Counted from the stretch's first letter, positions 1 through 14,098 are shown. The stretch is DNA of 64,000 nt from Pyrenula massariospora (GCA_021030905.1 JAGFMI010000018.1:62001-126000), one strand, 5' to 3'. Numbers and translations: made by a program. Notes: generated by a model not told the origin, from the letters alone.

Positions 1-1155
1 TCAATCTTTCTACGAAGCCAACGCAGAGACCAAAAGAGATGGCAATTGTGTGTGCGACTCGGAGCCAACAACGGCGGCGCAGGAGCCATGTAACACACCC
101 TTTCTGTACCTTAAATATTGGGCGCCCAGGACACGGTATGCAGTGTGCAGACTAGACTGGTTTAGGTCAGAACCATCGTCCCAGGGCTGTATGACTCCGA
201 TCACCGGTGGCGATCTCTTCGCACTCACGTATTTGAACGTGCATGCATAAGTGAGAAGCCGGGTGTGGGTGTGTGTGATTTACGATGGTCTGCTGTGACT
301 ATCCCCCCCGCATGCGTCATCCATTCCCCCCACGTTTCTCCCCCCTCCAGCCCTACCTACCTAGGGAGCAGGCCCCCGACGCGCTCCTCCCCCCCGCCTC
401 TCCCAGCGGCTTCCACCCCAACAGCCGTGGGCCCCTCTGCGTTGTCGATCCTTGCCCAGGAGCTCAATCCATCGCCTCCGCCCTACCTCGCATCCCATCC
501 ACGGAGCCCTGGATATCAGACCATTTACCTGGTCCGAATGCTCAAGCCTTTTATACCAAAACCAGCCCGCGTCGTGTTCCGTCTGTGCAACTGTCCTTGG
601 CATCGTAAAACTCCTTGCGCCACGCCTTCTTGGACCCCCTTGGCGTCAGGTCCCTTCACGAGATTTAAACTCAGGTAAGCGCGTCCCGGAGGCGTCGAGC
701 CTTTCTTCAGATCCCAGTCTCGTATCGCTAACGCACCATGGCATTTCAGCTCATTGTCGTGTTCAAGTGCCACGCGCCATGTACTTCCCCGACCAGCTCT
801 AACCTACACCGAAAATCCCTAGGAGAGCGGACGGGTGCTCGATCGACGTCGTTATACCAAAGCGAATCCAATCTCTTAGAACTTAGCGGCGACTTCCTCT
901 ACAAAGTCAACCCCGTATCTTTAAGAAAGAGCAGAGGCCCCAGAGACCAGGGACCAGGAGCAGTATAGCGAGCTATTTCATGATACCATTTTCCAACTAG
1001 CAACTGGATCAACTCCCTTGATTTGGCAGAGAGGAGCTGTATCTCCTCGCTCATTGTTGAGGGCCTAACTCCGCCTGTCCTCTCCTTCTTCCGGCTCATG
1101 GGCATCCGGCGGACGCCAGCTTGGTTGATTCAAGCAACGCTTGCCCCCTGAGAAG
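1..1155. other. Intergenic region upstream of the Zn2Cys6 regulator gene
   Basis: I see no gene here. Open frames in this stretch overlap on both strands, are low in complexity and match no family. The plus strand is rich in C/T tracts between about 300 and 430, a common feature of fungal promoters and 5' leaders. The 3' part probably holds the promoter and 5' UTR of the regulator gene that follows. Confidence 0.5.
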
Positions 1156-3921
1156 ATGCCCGGTCAGGAGCAAGAAGACGCTCCAACAACAGCCGCAGCC
1201 TGCGAGCAATGCCGAAATAGAAAGGTGAAATGTGACCGCCAAACACCACAGTGTTCCAATTGTGTCAGGGCTGGCGTCTCCTGCGAGTTTCCAAACCGCG
1301 GGAAAAGAATAAACCATGTGAAACAACTGGTGGAAGACGTCTCGGGGCTGGCAACCCGGCTAGACACGATCGACGGAACAATCAATGGCCTCGTTCGACA
1401 AATGTCGACCTTTCAAACGGATCTCTCTGTGAGTAACAAAGCTCCTTCTCGCCATGAGAGTCTTGTCTCGACACCAGACTTGCCCTGGTCTGATGCAGAG
1501 GATTTGGAGACGATATTCTACAATCGTCCTCATACACAACACGGGATCGACGATCAGGTGGCGGGTCGGACATCCCAATCAGAGTCATCGGGGGATACTG
1601 GAACCAATATGCGCCCCGAATCGAATGGTAGAATTGCCGGGCGGTACCTCTTTGATCGATCTCGACGGATACTGGAGGGATACCTCGCTGAATTGAGAGG
1701 CTCAACCCCTGGTTCCGTTGCATCCAACGGGTCAAACACTTCATCGGTCACCCCAAGCGTTCTTGCACGAGCCAGCCCTACATTTGAAGCAGAATTGCGG
1801 GAAAAGCTTGGCTCCTACCCTCTAAATGACACTGAGGAGGAGCCGCTGTTTAAAGGCCCTGAGCAGCCCGTCGCGACTCCCCCACGCTCTCTCCTTGACA
1901 ATGCGCTCCAGTACTTCCTGGACGAGTTTAACGCTGTCACACCAGTTTTTCAGCCTTTACAACTACGGACTATGATCGAGTCTTGCTATACAAGCGGTAA
2001 CAGAGACGAATCGTGGGATTTGTGTTTTAATAACATTCTAGTGCTAACTATGGGATTGCGATCTCGTCTCAAGCGATTGGGCTCTTCCCAAATTTGTACA
2101 AGAAGCATGCACGAAGAATTACTACCCGCATTCCTCAACAACTCTTTCCGAGCTTTCTCACACCTTGATTCTTTTCTCGAGCCAAGATTGGTCAACGTCC
2201 AGGCTCTTGCAACCCTCGTGAGCAAAATTCCCGCTGAATTGTATATGACGCTTCAGCACCTCGCTAATTGCTCCTCAGGCATTGGTGGCACGCGAGTACC
2301 ACGAAAGTAAAGTCTTTGAAATGATCTGTCACTTGGCATCTAATGTCCTTAAGTCATTAGGCCTTCAGCACGGTGGTGGATTGGAAAACCATCATTCAAA
2401 GAATGATATAGAGCGGAAAGAGCTGTATTGGGCCCTTTTCGTCATGGATAAGCAGCGCACATTCATTGCGGGGCGGCCGTTTGACCTTCATTTCTACGAA
2501 TCGGACGATAGTCTGTTCAACACTGACAATTCTCGGAACATGCAACAGCAATATCGGACCGCTCATATTCACATGATGGCCATCTGGGAAAAGATTTATA
2601 TATCGTTGTATTCCTCGCAGGCCCTAAGGGCGGATGTGGAGCACAGACAGCAACAGATAAGCAAACTCGACCAGCTTTCAAAGAAATGGTGCGCGCGCAA
2701 TGGCCACCTATTGCCCAAGTCACCATCAGTGGAGAACACTGTAATGGACACTTGGCGCCCTGAATTAAAGTATTGCTTTCACGTCGGCCAGGTGCTTGTG
2801 CATCGAGCATCCGAGGAAGAGTCCAGCAGACTAGTTGAGTTCAGCAATGCTCGGGCAGCGCTACAAATTATTCAGAGTGTATGGACTTCAAAGCATACAG
2901 AAGCGACGGCAGGACTCCTTGTTCGGTTAGCCCCTCTTTCCTCATGCACGTGACGAGACCGTAACTGATATGTTTTCGAAGATTGTTGCGCTACTATCCG
3001 TTGGTTGCTTTGCATGGCCTTTATACTCGGTTTCTCACCGACCCATGCCAAGAATCCCTCGCCGATCTCGCTCTGATTAAATCTGTTGTAGGGGCGTTGA
3101 GGGTAACATCGGACCCCACTGTCCCTCGGGCCTGTCTCAGACGAGTTTATGAGGGAATATCTTGGTACATGGAGGTCGCCGAAGTCATATATAAAGCTCT
3201 GAAAGAGCTTGAAACATCAAAGCAACCCCTGGTGCAGGGCCCGAAACGACCTCAGGGTAGCTTGCATGCTTCTCCACGCCAGCAGACAACACGGCAAGTA
3301 CCGGACCCGCCGACTAAAAAGCAAAGAAATTCATCTCCACAGACTAAGAGTAACGGTCGCAATACGTCTCATACAAATAAAGATGCCGACAGGGCGCTAT
3401 CTGTTCCTTGGATGACGCAAGAAGTCGAAACAAATACGTTCGAACCCTTCTATTCTGAACCTCAATCTCTTCAGCCACTCACCGCCGATCAGGCTCTGTC
3501 TACCTTTCCTCGTCTAAATACCGGACAGCTAGAGCCCTCTGCCATGCCCCCTCCTACTTCTGGAAGTGACGATCTCTCCCAATTTCTCCTTCATACGCTT
3601 CCCGCCTCCTCTCCTATCGCCCCTCAACCTTCCAGCCGATTCGGACCCGGGTCCCAACCTTTCTCACAACAACAGCAGCAGCAGCAGCACCAACAGAATC
3701 CATTTCCTCACTTAAACACCGCTCCTAACGTTCCCCTGAGTCTCTCTACATACCCTGCTAATGGCTCTAATGGTGTCAGTGGAAGCACCTCGGCCTCCAA
3801 TGACCTGCCTGATCCGGCAGTTTTCGACCCCTTTTTTGGACGGAACGATTTTCCAGACAGCTGGGAGGTCGAGCTGGCGGCAGACCAGCCGATGGCGGAT
3901 GACTTTTTTCTCCAGACCTAG
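1156..3921 (+). CDS. Zn2Cys6 fungal-specific transcription factor
   Basis: Probable nuclear DNA-binding regulator. Three exons (1156-2217, 2279-2925, 2982-3921) join in frame to about 882 residues; both introns have GT-AG ends. The chosen ATG lies just before the DNA-binding domain; an upstream in-frame TTG is not needed. Cysteines at about residues 16, 19, 26, 33, 36 and 43 give the C-x2-C-x6-C-x6-C-x2-C-x6-C binuclear zinc cluster (CEQCRNRKVKCD). A basic linker follows, then a middle region of the fungal transcription factor type (ELYWALFVMDKQRTF, spanning exon 2). The C-terminal third is low in complexity, rich in Ser/Pro/Gln, with a run of eight Gln, like an activation region. It is the gene nearest the FAS/citrate synthase cluster on the left, so pathway control is possible. 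A 2.7 kb gap separates them, so the link is inference. Confidence 0.9.
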
Positions 3922-6675
3922 GCTGCGCAGTTGCATTCTCTCTTTGATACACGGTGTGGTGTAGTTGGGGCTCGCAACTCTATTCATTCTCTTTTGAGAA
4001 AGGCGTAGGTGTATCTTACATCTCTCTTTCTGAGTGTTCTTAGGTTTTGTTGTATCCTTAGTAAGACTTGGGAGGTGACTGCATTTCTTTGAGGGTGAGC
4101 ATTAGAGCGGGAGGGTTATCAGGGGCTATAGAACGGCACTGAAATACTGCATTCTAGAACACACCGGTTGTCTGGTTCATGCATATAGACTCTATGAGAG
4201 CAGTAAGACGAACCGTCACGGTTAATGCTTGTATGATTTCCGTATTTCAAATTTCCATCTACCCCAAACATTTCATTTTCCATCAATAACCCATCTTATT
4301 TTGCGGGACTCCAGATTGATCAAAAGGGTTTAAAGGCATTTAAATTGGAGAGGACAGGCAACATAACCTTAGATTTCTAGGTTTTGGAGAAAAAGGCCTG
4401 CTTAGATCCGTTCTCCACGTCTATAGAAAACCTATGAACGTTCCACCTTTCTTTCCCGATCATTCTATCGCTTACCTGAATTACAAGAGAGTTAAAACCA
4501 TGTCCTTCGTGAGAATAAGGTGCTGCAGAGAACGGCATAGAAAACCCTGACGCGGTCTCAAAGTCAGACCGAGAAACCCCAAGTTCTATTCCGCTTCTGC
4601 CGCTCCGAAGCCGGACCAAACACGAACACAACGCCCTCATCACCATAATCTGACGTCCAAGTTGCGTCGGAGGCTCAACTCTGCCCTCCCCCTGTGTCCT
4701 CCCCTCCGACAACGGGGGATCGACAAGTACGTCTCCAACTCAACACATGCGTGTTGTGCATGCATGCGTGAACACTCGTGTCTCTGCCGGGACGATAGAA
4801 ACCTCTGAGCAGATCGCTTCTTTTACGTACGGGAAGAGTCGGGCTAAAGGGCGCGTTCTGTAGGCGTGGGTTACACAGGCTGTGCTATTGCCGATGTTGG
4901 GCTTGATCGGCCGGATAAATCGGAGTGTAGTGTGTGTGCCCCTGGGTGTGGTATGTGTGTGTGTGTGTAGCGCTCATAATTTGGGGAATTGGGGTAAGAA
5001 AGAGCTACCGTTTTTGTTTTGTTTTTTTTGCTTAGGATGAGAACACGAACTGACGTGAGTCATTTACCGTAGTTAGTACTGGAATTCCGGGTAGAGTTGC
5101 TCACCAGTTCCGGGCAGCATGAGTAAGGTTCGGGAAGAGCCGACTGTGGCGTATTTTAGGCGGAAATAGTTTCCACCCACTAATAGATTAACCTTATCGT
5201 AGAACCCAAGAAAGACTTCAGGGTGTTTTCCGATAGTGTCGAGCTTAATCGTACTCGTGACCTCTCGATGCTGTGGATGCCCATGTTTCGGGATCGAGAT
5301 TCATTCCGGCCCCTGCGGCGACGAGGGGGTGAAACGATCGCGTCAGGGGGGAAGGTTGTCGCGCATAAAAGACAGATTAGATGATGGGTGTACTATGTAG
5401 AGTTCTCGGATGGGACCTTTGATCCATGCCACGGGGCACCGTTTCCGTCGCCTATTTTGCTGCACGTACATGGGCAGATGGGAGTGCTGCCAAGAGATCT
5501 TTGCTGATCTGCTCAAGTGCTAGACTTGGCAAGACTCCTGGGATTGGTGGGGAGGTGAGGTAAGTGACACTGCCGGCGGGGCGTTGTAAGAGTATTAGTG
5601 TAGGCCTTGACTGGTATGGCTTGCTGCTGGTCGCAGGGCATGGATCATGTCAAGGAATTGATTATTCTTGCTCCTGGTCGAAATGGATTGTAGTGGGTCC
5701 AAAAACAGTAATAACGGTTTGGGGAGCAGCATCCTTTGTCAAAAGCTTTTGATTCATTGATGGTTCTTAGACTGCGCCCGAGAAAAGAACTCTTAGGGAC
5801 TAAGTGCGGCTATATTTGTAGGAATTACTGTTCTGGACGAGATTTCACATTGTCACCGGTAGAAGTAGTAATATGATAAGTTGAGTGTTTTGCTACGTGA
5901 CTGTGATTGCGCGAAGTGATTTGCTCGTAAAGCGTTCCAACACGACCCACAAAGCTCCGACCGTTGACAAGCACGCTTCTTAGTATTTGAAGCTGTAAGG
6001 CGGACTGGCTTGCTGGCTCTGCTACGCGATTCGGTAGGACTTTGTCGATCAAAAAGCTGGATGAAAGAAATCCTCCGGCAGTATGGTTGTCAGAATTGGA
6101 GATTGCCAAGTCTAGGTTGATGCTGCGAATTATGATGATAATGCTCGATTAAATGGCCGAGTTATAGTGGGGAACAATATTGCCTTTTGGGTGTGAGCTC
6201 TGAAATAGGATCGCTCTAAGGGGAAGTCCGGTCCTGATGATGATGCCGAGAGGGCTTTGTACAACTAGATCTATCTTTGGGACTTCGCTATTACTAGCAA
6301 TATGTAGCAAATCAGCACTGAGTTTGTACCTTCTATAACAACTGCGTCGTCGAGAGGTACCTTCCGTCATCTTGGAAACTGTTAGTGGTACCATTAGTCT
6401 TTTATGTGATCTAAGTCTTAATCTAAATGATTGTAAGTGGCAGCCCGTAGGATTTTAGAAGGAAGAATATGCTTATCAGTAAACAAACATGCCCTATGAG
6501 ATCAAATAACTTTAGAAGCCAAAGTTCAACGGCAGAAGCAGCGTCTTTTCCCCCTCTTTCGATGGTAGATAGAATTCAACAGAGCCCTTACACTCGAGCA
6601 ATTTCTAGAATTTGGGCTTCATTTTTTCTCCACACTAAGGTACCTGCGTCCTGCCAACCCACCCTATCCGAGTAA
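3922..6675. other. Long intergenic region, no recognisable gene
   Basis: About 2.75 kb lie between the 3' end of the regulator and the 3' end of the FAS beta gene. Minus-strand open frames near 5.8-6.4 kb and 4.4-4.7 kb are short, show no family I know and mostly lack an ATG. A (TG)n tract lies near 4.96 kb. Degenerate remnants of an old gene cannot be excluded. Confidence 0.45.
4953..4969. repeat. Short (TG)n microsatellite
   Basis: Alternating TG dinucleotides run for about 17 bp in the non-coding gap, and similar GT-rich sequence precedes the tract. This is a simple repeat with no evident function. Confidence 0.8.
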
Positions 6676-9600
6676 TCAAAGAGCCAATTCGACTTCTTCG
6701 TCCTCCGCACCTTCCAGTACCTCCCCTAATACCACACTCCCAGTCCTCTCTCGTACAGCCTCTACGAACTTCTTCGTCAACTCAAACCCCTGTCCCATCA
6801 CGTTGGGTACCCACTTCCCCACCAGCTTGTCGACCGGCACATCATCCTCTCGTATGTGGCTCTCTAGGAAGGCGCGGTAGCTGGCCACGCCCGGGTGAAG
6901 GAGGCTGCTGTGGAACGGGATTTCAATGCCGGGAAGGGGGATTGTAGCCTTACCTCGGGGTGGTAGGATGGTCAGCGCGTCAGTTGTGATTGGTAAGGAG
7001 GATTTGATAAGTGAGCGGAGTTTGGAGGAGGGTGGGGAGGTAAGATAGGAGGAAAGGGAGGAGGCCGTTTGCCGGGAGAGTGAGGTTAGGAGGGAAGTGA
7101 GGGTGTGGAGATTGCGAAGCTGGAGAGAGCGAGATCGTTAGCTCTTGATTTGGCTAGATGGGGTTGAGAGTGATAGAAGTTGGTGATCTTTGACACGGGC
7201 AGAGACTTCGTATTGAAAGTTGTGGCGCGTCCAATATTAGCCAGGCGCGCGCTTGTACTAATCATCAGATTGCTCACAGCTTTTAATATCCAGCCTCGTG
7301 TATGAATTGATAAGAAAAGAGTATGTAGGCTGTTTTTAAGGAGAGGATAGAGGCGTACATGGCCCGCACAAACATATTGCTCGCGCTTAACGTTGAAATT
7401 GACGATTTCGAGCAATTGATTGCTTTCACTTGCAACTTCTTGGGTAACAAGACGTAATGCCTCTTCGTCGAAAGCTGCACAGAGACGTTAGCAGGACATA
7501 ATTCCAGGGCAATTTATCGTAGAGCAAGGAAAGCGTAACTGTACCGGGTCCTACTCGGCTAGGATTTACAGCCATCATTCCGTAAGCTGTTCCTCCACTT
7601 TCATCCCTATCCATTGCCATTTGCATAGCTAGGCCACGGTAAAAAACAACATCCATGAATGATTTAAATGGCATAACCTCCACCATCGCCGACAGCACGC
7701 CATACTCCCCTAATGAGTGTCCAGCGAACGCTGCGCCCTCTTGAATCAATCCCTTTTCCCGCATATCTTCGAAGGTTGCCTTTTCAAGAACAGTGATGGC
7801 TGGTTGAGCGAACTGTGTAGAGAAAATTAGGCCGCGGGGGTCTCGAAACGTATAAAACCGTGTATCATAGTTCAAATCGGGTATGACCGGGCGTATGGCT
7901 GTATGACCATTAGAGGAGAAGCTGTTAATTTTCATGGCCATATAATGCTCTCTGATTTTCCGCCCTTGTTTACCAGCAAAGTAAATAGTCAGTTCCTTAG
8001 GGTTTTCCCGAATGATGTGCAAGATGGACCACCCTGAATAAGCCCAACGTCAGCAATAAGAAGAGCTCTAATTTGAGTGGGCTTACCGTAGGTATCAAGC
8101 AGATAGCGATCCATTTCATCCCAGACTTTCCTCGCCACCGTACTAGTTTCATACAGGTCCATTCCCATTCCTGGAGACTGGCTACCTTGTCCTGTGAAGA
8201 TGTACGCTGTGGGAATCTGGTCGAGCTCTGCTTCTCCTTCCAAGACTTTTTCACCATCTTCCGCCCTCAAGGCCTGCACTTGAAAAATCATCCGCCCTTG
8301 GGCCATGGCAACATGATCGACCTTGATGACCAATTTCTGCCCATGGTAAACTTTTTCAACGAAAGATACCGACCACCGACGAATCCTTTGATGATCTAGA
8401 TCATCAACGAGGTGCTCCAAGACAGTGCATGCCACGGCGGAGGTGTACATCCCATGGATGATGGGACCCGGCAGGTCCGCGAGCTTGGCGAAGGTGTCAG
8501 ACATGTGAATGGGATTTGTGTCTTTTGAGACTCTAGCGTACGATTCACTGCTAGAAGGCATTTGAACTTCCATAGTGCGTCTACCATTCCAGCCAGGCTT
8601 ATCCAGTGGCACCCGAGCTATGGGTGTCTTGCCCCGACGTTGCAGAAAATCCAGGACAGGGTTTCCAGTGCAATCAGCAGCTTCAAAGTCGACTTCTCCG
8701 ATGTGCGTTAGATTCTCGTTCCACTCTCTTAGGAATACGTCTCCGCTTGTTTGCAAGACTTTGTACGCCGATTTCGATTTCCATGTGCAGTATTCATGTA
8801 AGCGAAAGACGAGGGTCTTCCCAACCAGAGCCGCCTTATCGTCATCAAGAACGAACCACTCTCTATCTCGCAGAACAGCGTCGTCAATCATCGAGACTGA
8901 CTCCATTGTCATTTCTGGTACATCCTGAGCTTTGAAGGTATTGCTGAAGTCTGCAAAAGCGCCTTGGATGAGGAAAGTTGAGATTACCGTGACGACAGCC
9001 ATTCCATCACGCTTAATGTCCGCACGAACTGTGACAATCTTGCCTTTATCATTGATGACCAAAGACTGCACGCGTGAGTACACCTCAACAGCGTCTCCCA
9101 CGGCAAGTGGCCGCGTATTTGTAGCGCTCTCAAAAGTGTTGGACAAGTGGACGAGTCTCAATAAGTCGCCATCGATCTCTGGTGCAAGTAGAGGGGTTAT
9201 GAGAGCCTCCCACGCAGGCACAATACATGTATTGAGTGGAAAAATCTCGGTACCGCCAGAAATACTTCGATCGTTCGAGTGAGAAACGGCGATCGAAGTC
9301 GTCCAGTCCTGCAGGGCTGTATGACTAAGAACGAAGGGGCCATCGGAAAAGACCGACCTTAGGCTGCTGGTACGTGAAGGTTGGGACACCAACCACAGAT
9401 GACTGTAAAAGCTTTGTACTCGGCGTGACCTACCATCCATAACTTCATGGAGACTGTTCACGGAGCTCTTAGAGTCGTATACAAACAGTAGATTGAGCAC
9501 GGCCGGGATGGTGCTTCGAGGCTTATAATGAAAAATTTTAGCATGAATAGAAGTACCATCAAGACTTTTGAGTTGCAGTAAGGTTTTGGAAGTATCCGGT

Positions 9601-12600
9601 AGTTCTCGGGACATAGTAATTGTCGAGTTTATAGAATCGATCTCTAGTGCGTCTTCGAGATCGACGTTGCAAAAGGAACGTAGGAAATTTTGCTTTTTCG
9701 TATTTCCTTGGCAGATGTTGTCATTCTCGAATATCGAGCGAATCCATCCGTCCGTCCTACTGGCAACAGCTCTAAAGAACTCTTCGGGGCTTGGCAAACC
9801 ATCGCCAGGTATAACTCGAAAAATTTTCGCATCGTCGTCTTCACGATAATGTATACTCCAAGATCTCCCAGGACCGCTCATAAGCATTCGTGGTGGTGGC
9901 TGTGAAAGGACCTCGACGCCATGATGGTTGTCTTGCTCGAAAAGTTCAACAAGGGAATTGTAGATACCATCGAGGATTTGCTTTGCTGGCTCATCGGTGT
10001 GGTGTGAGTATTGAGCAGCAACAGGGCCGTGGAGAATGCACACCCTCTCGGCATCTTTATCAGGAATTGCATCGATGTCTTCTGATTGCCACAATGAGTC
10101 TTTCTTCAACCAGTATGAGAAACTTTCATCCAGCACAGGTACAAAGTTCACTGGCTTTTGACCTCGAGCCTTACAGCGACTGATAAACCACGCAACGTCC
10201 TCGGGGTGAAGAATAGTCCCGTCGGCCCCTGCACATGATTTGCGAAACACTGCCATCACATTGGAGGGATCAGCAAGAGACAAGACAGTGACGTCTATCT
10301 TGCAATGCAGCCGCTCTATGCAACGAACAATAAAATCGAAAACCAGTCCTTGGTAGGAATCGTGGATCCAACGGTTCTGGTGCGAGACATACATTAGACC
10401 AATCAAGCGATGTAGCACATCCGTATAGGTCATTTCTGCTAGATCGATCACTTCGCCCGCCAGATTTCGACCAAACCATGGTTTGGCAAAGTCCGCATTC
10501 AACCGGCGGATAATATAATCCTTTCGTTTTTTGACAGCGTCAGCTTGCTCCATCCGTGGTAGACTGAAAATCTGATCATCCATCTCTTTCCAGAACAAAA
10601 TCCCTCGTGTTGCAATTTTATGAATAGGCTGTCCCATTTCTGACTGCACAGTCACAACGCCTCCAACTGGCTTATTGTAGCTCTGTGTCCACTCAGTATC
10701 GCTCGCTCCAGAAGCCTGGCAAATCAGTTTCTTGGCTTCTAAAGAAGTGTGCGCTTCCTTTGCAACCATCATTCGGCTCCCTAGAAGTATTCCATCCATG
10801 GGCATGCGAGCGGAACCAAAGCCACATGCCCATTCACCAGTAAGGTAAGGGTATGAGTCTTCTGCATTGCCCAAACCACTTCCGACAACTAAGACAATGT
10901 TTGCACACTGTCTGATTTTTCCGTAAAACCTAAGAAGGGGAAGGTGGAAATCCTCGTATGAGTGGTGACCGCCACCTCGCCCTCCAGTCCATTGCATGAT
11001 GATGGGAAACTTTTCATGAGCTTTTGCGATATCGATGACGTTCTGGATGGCCGCCTCGGATCCAGGCTTGAACGTTATATGCTTAAGACCTAGACCCATG
11101 ATATATTCCGCAGCAATATCTGCGCTGGGGACTCCGGCTCCAACAGTCAAGCCTTCAACAGGGCAGCCTTTCTCTGAAAGTTGTCGTAGCAGAGCAATCT
11201 GCCATCCCATTGTTTGGGGACTAGAGTAGATCAGATTGCACGTGATTCCTCTTCCACGAGGTATATTTTCAGCTAAATGAGATATGGCGGTGGACATGCT
11301 CTCTGCGTTATAGTAGCCACCACCAGCCAACTCTGCGTGATAGCCTGCATTCATGATCGCAGATACGAAGTCCCAATGGACGGTCGTAGGGGTCATGCCG
11401 GCGACCATTACCGGAGGCAAACCAGTGAGTTTGGTGAATTTCGTTTCAATCCCCACCGAGCCCGTTCTCGATCTCGATAGCCGAGGGCGGAACGTTTCAT
11501 CCCAGCTCTTTGTCCGAGTTGTCGATCGTGGTAAATATGGGAAGAATAATTCGTGTTGGGAATTGGCGGTGTCTGTCACATGTTGGCCTTGGGGTCCGTC
11601 TATGACTCTGACGCCTTCCCCCTCTGTATTTCTGGCCACGCTTTTCCCAATGCCCTTGCCAAAAGTAATTACATGGGTCTGTTTCGGGTATTGAAGTGTA
11701 CGCGGCCAATCAACATGGTCTGTGGTGACCGCATTGATCAATGATTCCAATGGATCTGCTGTTCCATATCTAAGATCCGAGCCATCTCGAGTGTGATAGA
11801 CCGGTATTTCGAGCTCATCGCAACTAAAGTGGTCGTTCTCAAGGCGCGCTTTGATTTTATCTGCGGCTCCTTTGAGATATGGGGTATGAAATGGTGCGCT
11901 GATGGGGAGAAACTGGCATCTACAAACAGGCCTGCGACGACTATATGGGATACGAGACTGGTCTGCATTGTCCTCAGCGCTGCTAGCTTTGAGGTGTCTG
12001 CTGAAACCGATGAGAGATCTAGCTGGTCCCGCAACCACAAAACTGTCCGTTGTATTTGATAGAGCTAGGTATACCCGCTGATCTGAACGCAAGTTACCGT
12101 TGCATTTCACCGTGAGTGACTTTATCTCGTCCTCGGTGAGACCGATGATGTGTAGCATAGACGAGGGCTTGCCATAGCCAAAATCGAGGCTCTCTTGGAT
12201 TAAAGCAGCTGACAAGCCAGGTTTTGGTGCCGACTGATGGCTACAATAGCCCAACCAGAAGAGAGTCGTGGTAGCCCATTTCGCGTTCTCGTAGAAAGAT
12301 GGCCATGAATCTGAACGCGAAATTGCAGCAGCAATTATGATGCCCTGTGAGTGACCTGACAACCCGTCAAGAGATGAGCGTACTTCACCAGGTGTCTTGT
12401 CAAGGACTTTGCAAACGATGCAGTAATGGGCCAGTGCGGTTGCCCCGATAATGGGAAAGCTAACCGGGGCAGTCGCCAGGTATTCACCGTCGGGCACATT
12501 CTCGGTGTTATCTAACCAAGACAGGAGACTGATCTCGCGCCCACGGTAATAATCAGTCGTCTCGTCAAGTCGACAGAGTTCATGCAAAATATTGTCTATG

Positions 12601-13214
12601 ACGTCGATGAGTTGGCGAAGGAGAGGAGCATAAGTAATGAATACGTCTTTGAGCTCTTGGAAACAGAGAGGATTATGCGCGCCCTGCCCTCCAAAAACTG
12701 CGACCAGGCTGATTTTCCCTTCTGCTGCTACACGGAAGAGAGCACTTTCCTCCGCTCTTGGCGATAACGAGCATCGCGCCAAAGCAGAATAGTAGGTCGA
12801 CAATAAAGCTTTCTGCACTATCTTCGTGTCCGGTAGATCTGACACCAGGGAGTGGATGTCAGATGAGTCCAGAAAGTCAGCTTGGAATACCGTAACCAGT
12901 GACCCGGTGGCACGACAATCTACGTGACGATCGAGGAGAAACTGGATAAATCGAATTATAAGACTGACAGCAGAGGCAGGAAGTGGTAGGTGAGCTTCGG
13001 ATTTTGCTTCGATGGTTGGCTGGATCAAAGAGTCGAGGAATATTGCTCTTTGATAGTCGAGAAGCACGACAAACTCCCGGGGAACAGCAGTCGGATACTC
13101 AATGTTCTTGAAAGTTATCGAAAATAAGGCTCGTAAGAGCTTGTCCTGATCAGACTCTGTCCTAGAGGGTGAGACGTTGACATAGGAAGGAGTAGAAGCA
13201 TCTGTTGACGACAT
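6676..13214 (-). CDS. Fatty acid synthase beta subunit, cluster copy
   Basis: Beta subunit of a fungal type I FAS. It would load acetyl and malonyl units, carry the enoyl reductase and dehydratase steps, and release acyl-CoA from a cytosolic alpha6-beta6 complex. Four exons (13214-8087, 8033-7545, 7474-7359, 7119-6676) join in frame to about 2058 residues, the normal family length. The acetyltransferase shows GLSGHSQG near residue 290. The central enoyl reductase and dehydratase regions follow, with PGPIIHGMYTSA in the hot-dog dehydratase. The malonyl/palmitoyl transferase has IFTGQGSQSPGMGMD and AGHSLGEYG, with the nucleophile Ser near residue 1815. The C-terminus has the expected PLPGIEIPFHSSLL pattern. 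The third intron is long (239 bp). The gene is divergent from the PrpD-like gene. It looks intact, and lying beside a citrate synthase and PrpD/CAD proteins suggests a pathway-specific FAS, not the housekeeping copy. Confidence 0.96.
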
Positions 13215-14098
13215 CCTTCAATCTAAGTTTGGACTCTTTCCAACGACATGAAGGGCTTCAGCCGTGCTCTTGCGGGTCAATAAAGACCAGCTCAGGGAGG
13301 TTCAATATCACATGACTTGCTCAGGGGCATTCCCATCTGCCCCAATGGCGCAAGCCTCTCATCTTTCGTCATAACCCTTTCAGAATGTGTTGAATCCTTG
13401 TCGGCTCCCGTGGCTGTTGTGGTGCTATCCATCTGCCACCGTCGACACGCCGACATGACGCCGTGTGCTTTCGGCTCAAAGAGGCATTCGACATGTTTAC
13501 CGATTGTTCGCAAACCCGTACCCGGGTGCCAGAACTTGCCGAATTCCTGCACTGGGGAGATAGATTCGAGATTCTCAAGAGCGTTTGGTCGATGGTGTGG
13601 GGGAAGCTGTCCGGGGCCGCCATTGTCGAGTGGGTGCAGTTCGGCGTGAAACTCCGAACGAATTCTGCCCGCGTTTCTCGGAAATCGCGCCATATCAGAT
13701 TAGTGGCGGGGCGTGCACCAATGCTAATAATTGAATGGCGCCATGACTTCTGATCCCCAGCCTCGGTCTGTGTCTAATGTCATCCAGAGTGCTCCGGCCT
13801 CTTAAGCTCCGACCATCTCTCCTCTTGCCATCTGTGCGGGCCTTTCTGGCGGAATGCGACAAACGCGAGGCCGGGGATTTCAATGCATTCAACGCAGGCA
13901 GGATGCTCGAAATAGGACATTCATCGGTCAACATGACACAAACCGCCTCGAAGAAGCGAGATGGCGCGCCGGTCAGGGCTTCTCAATCATTACCAGACAC
14001 CAGAAGAGTCAAATGCACACTAATTCCCATGAGAATTCCCGTATCTCTTGCCCACGCGTCTATTCTTCACATTTTCTTAGCAAAGACCATTTTTGACC
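13215..14098. promoter_or_regulatory. Divergent promoter of FAS beta and PrpD-like genes
   Basis: This 884 bp region separates two genes transcribed away from each other, so both promoters must lie here. It has no convincing coding sequence. It contains several CGG/CCG half-sites of the kind bound by Zn2Cys6 proteins, including a GTTCGG/CCGAAC inverted repeat near 13.65 kb and two CCG-N8-CGG pairs near 13.27 and 13.47 kb. Confidence 0.6.
13639..13659. promoter_or_regulatory. Candidate Zn2Cys6 site, GTTCGG-N9-CCGAAC
   Basis: Perfect 6-bp arms in inverted orientation with a 9-bp spacer, giving CGG facing CCG. The position in a divergent cluster promoter is suggestive. Such repeats also occur by chance in a region this size. 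Confidence 0.3.

Noticed and set aside
265-678. Plus-strand frame of 137 codons upstream of the regulator gene
   Set aside because: Pro/Ser-rich translation of a C-rich tract, overlapped by open frames in other phases, with no ATG context or family match.
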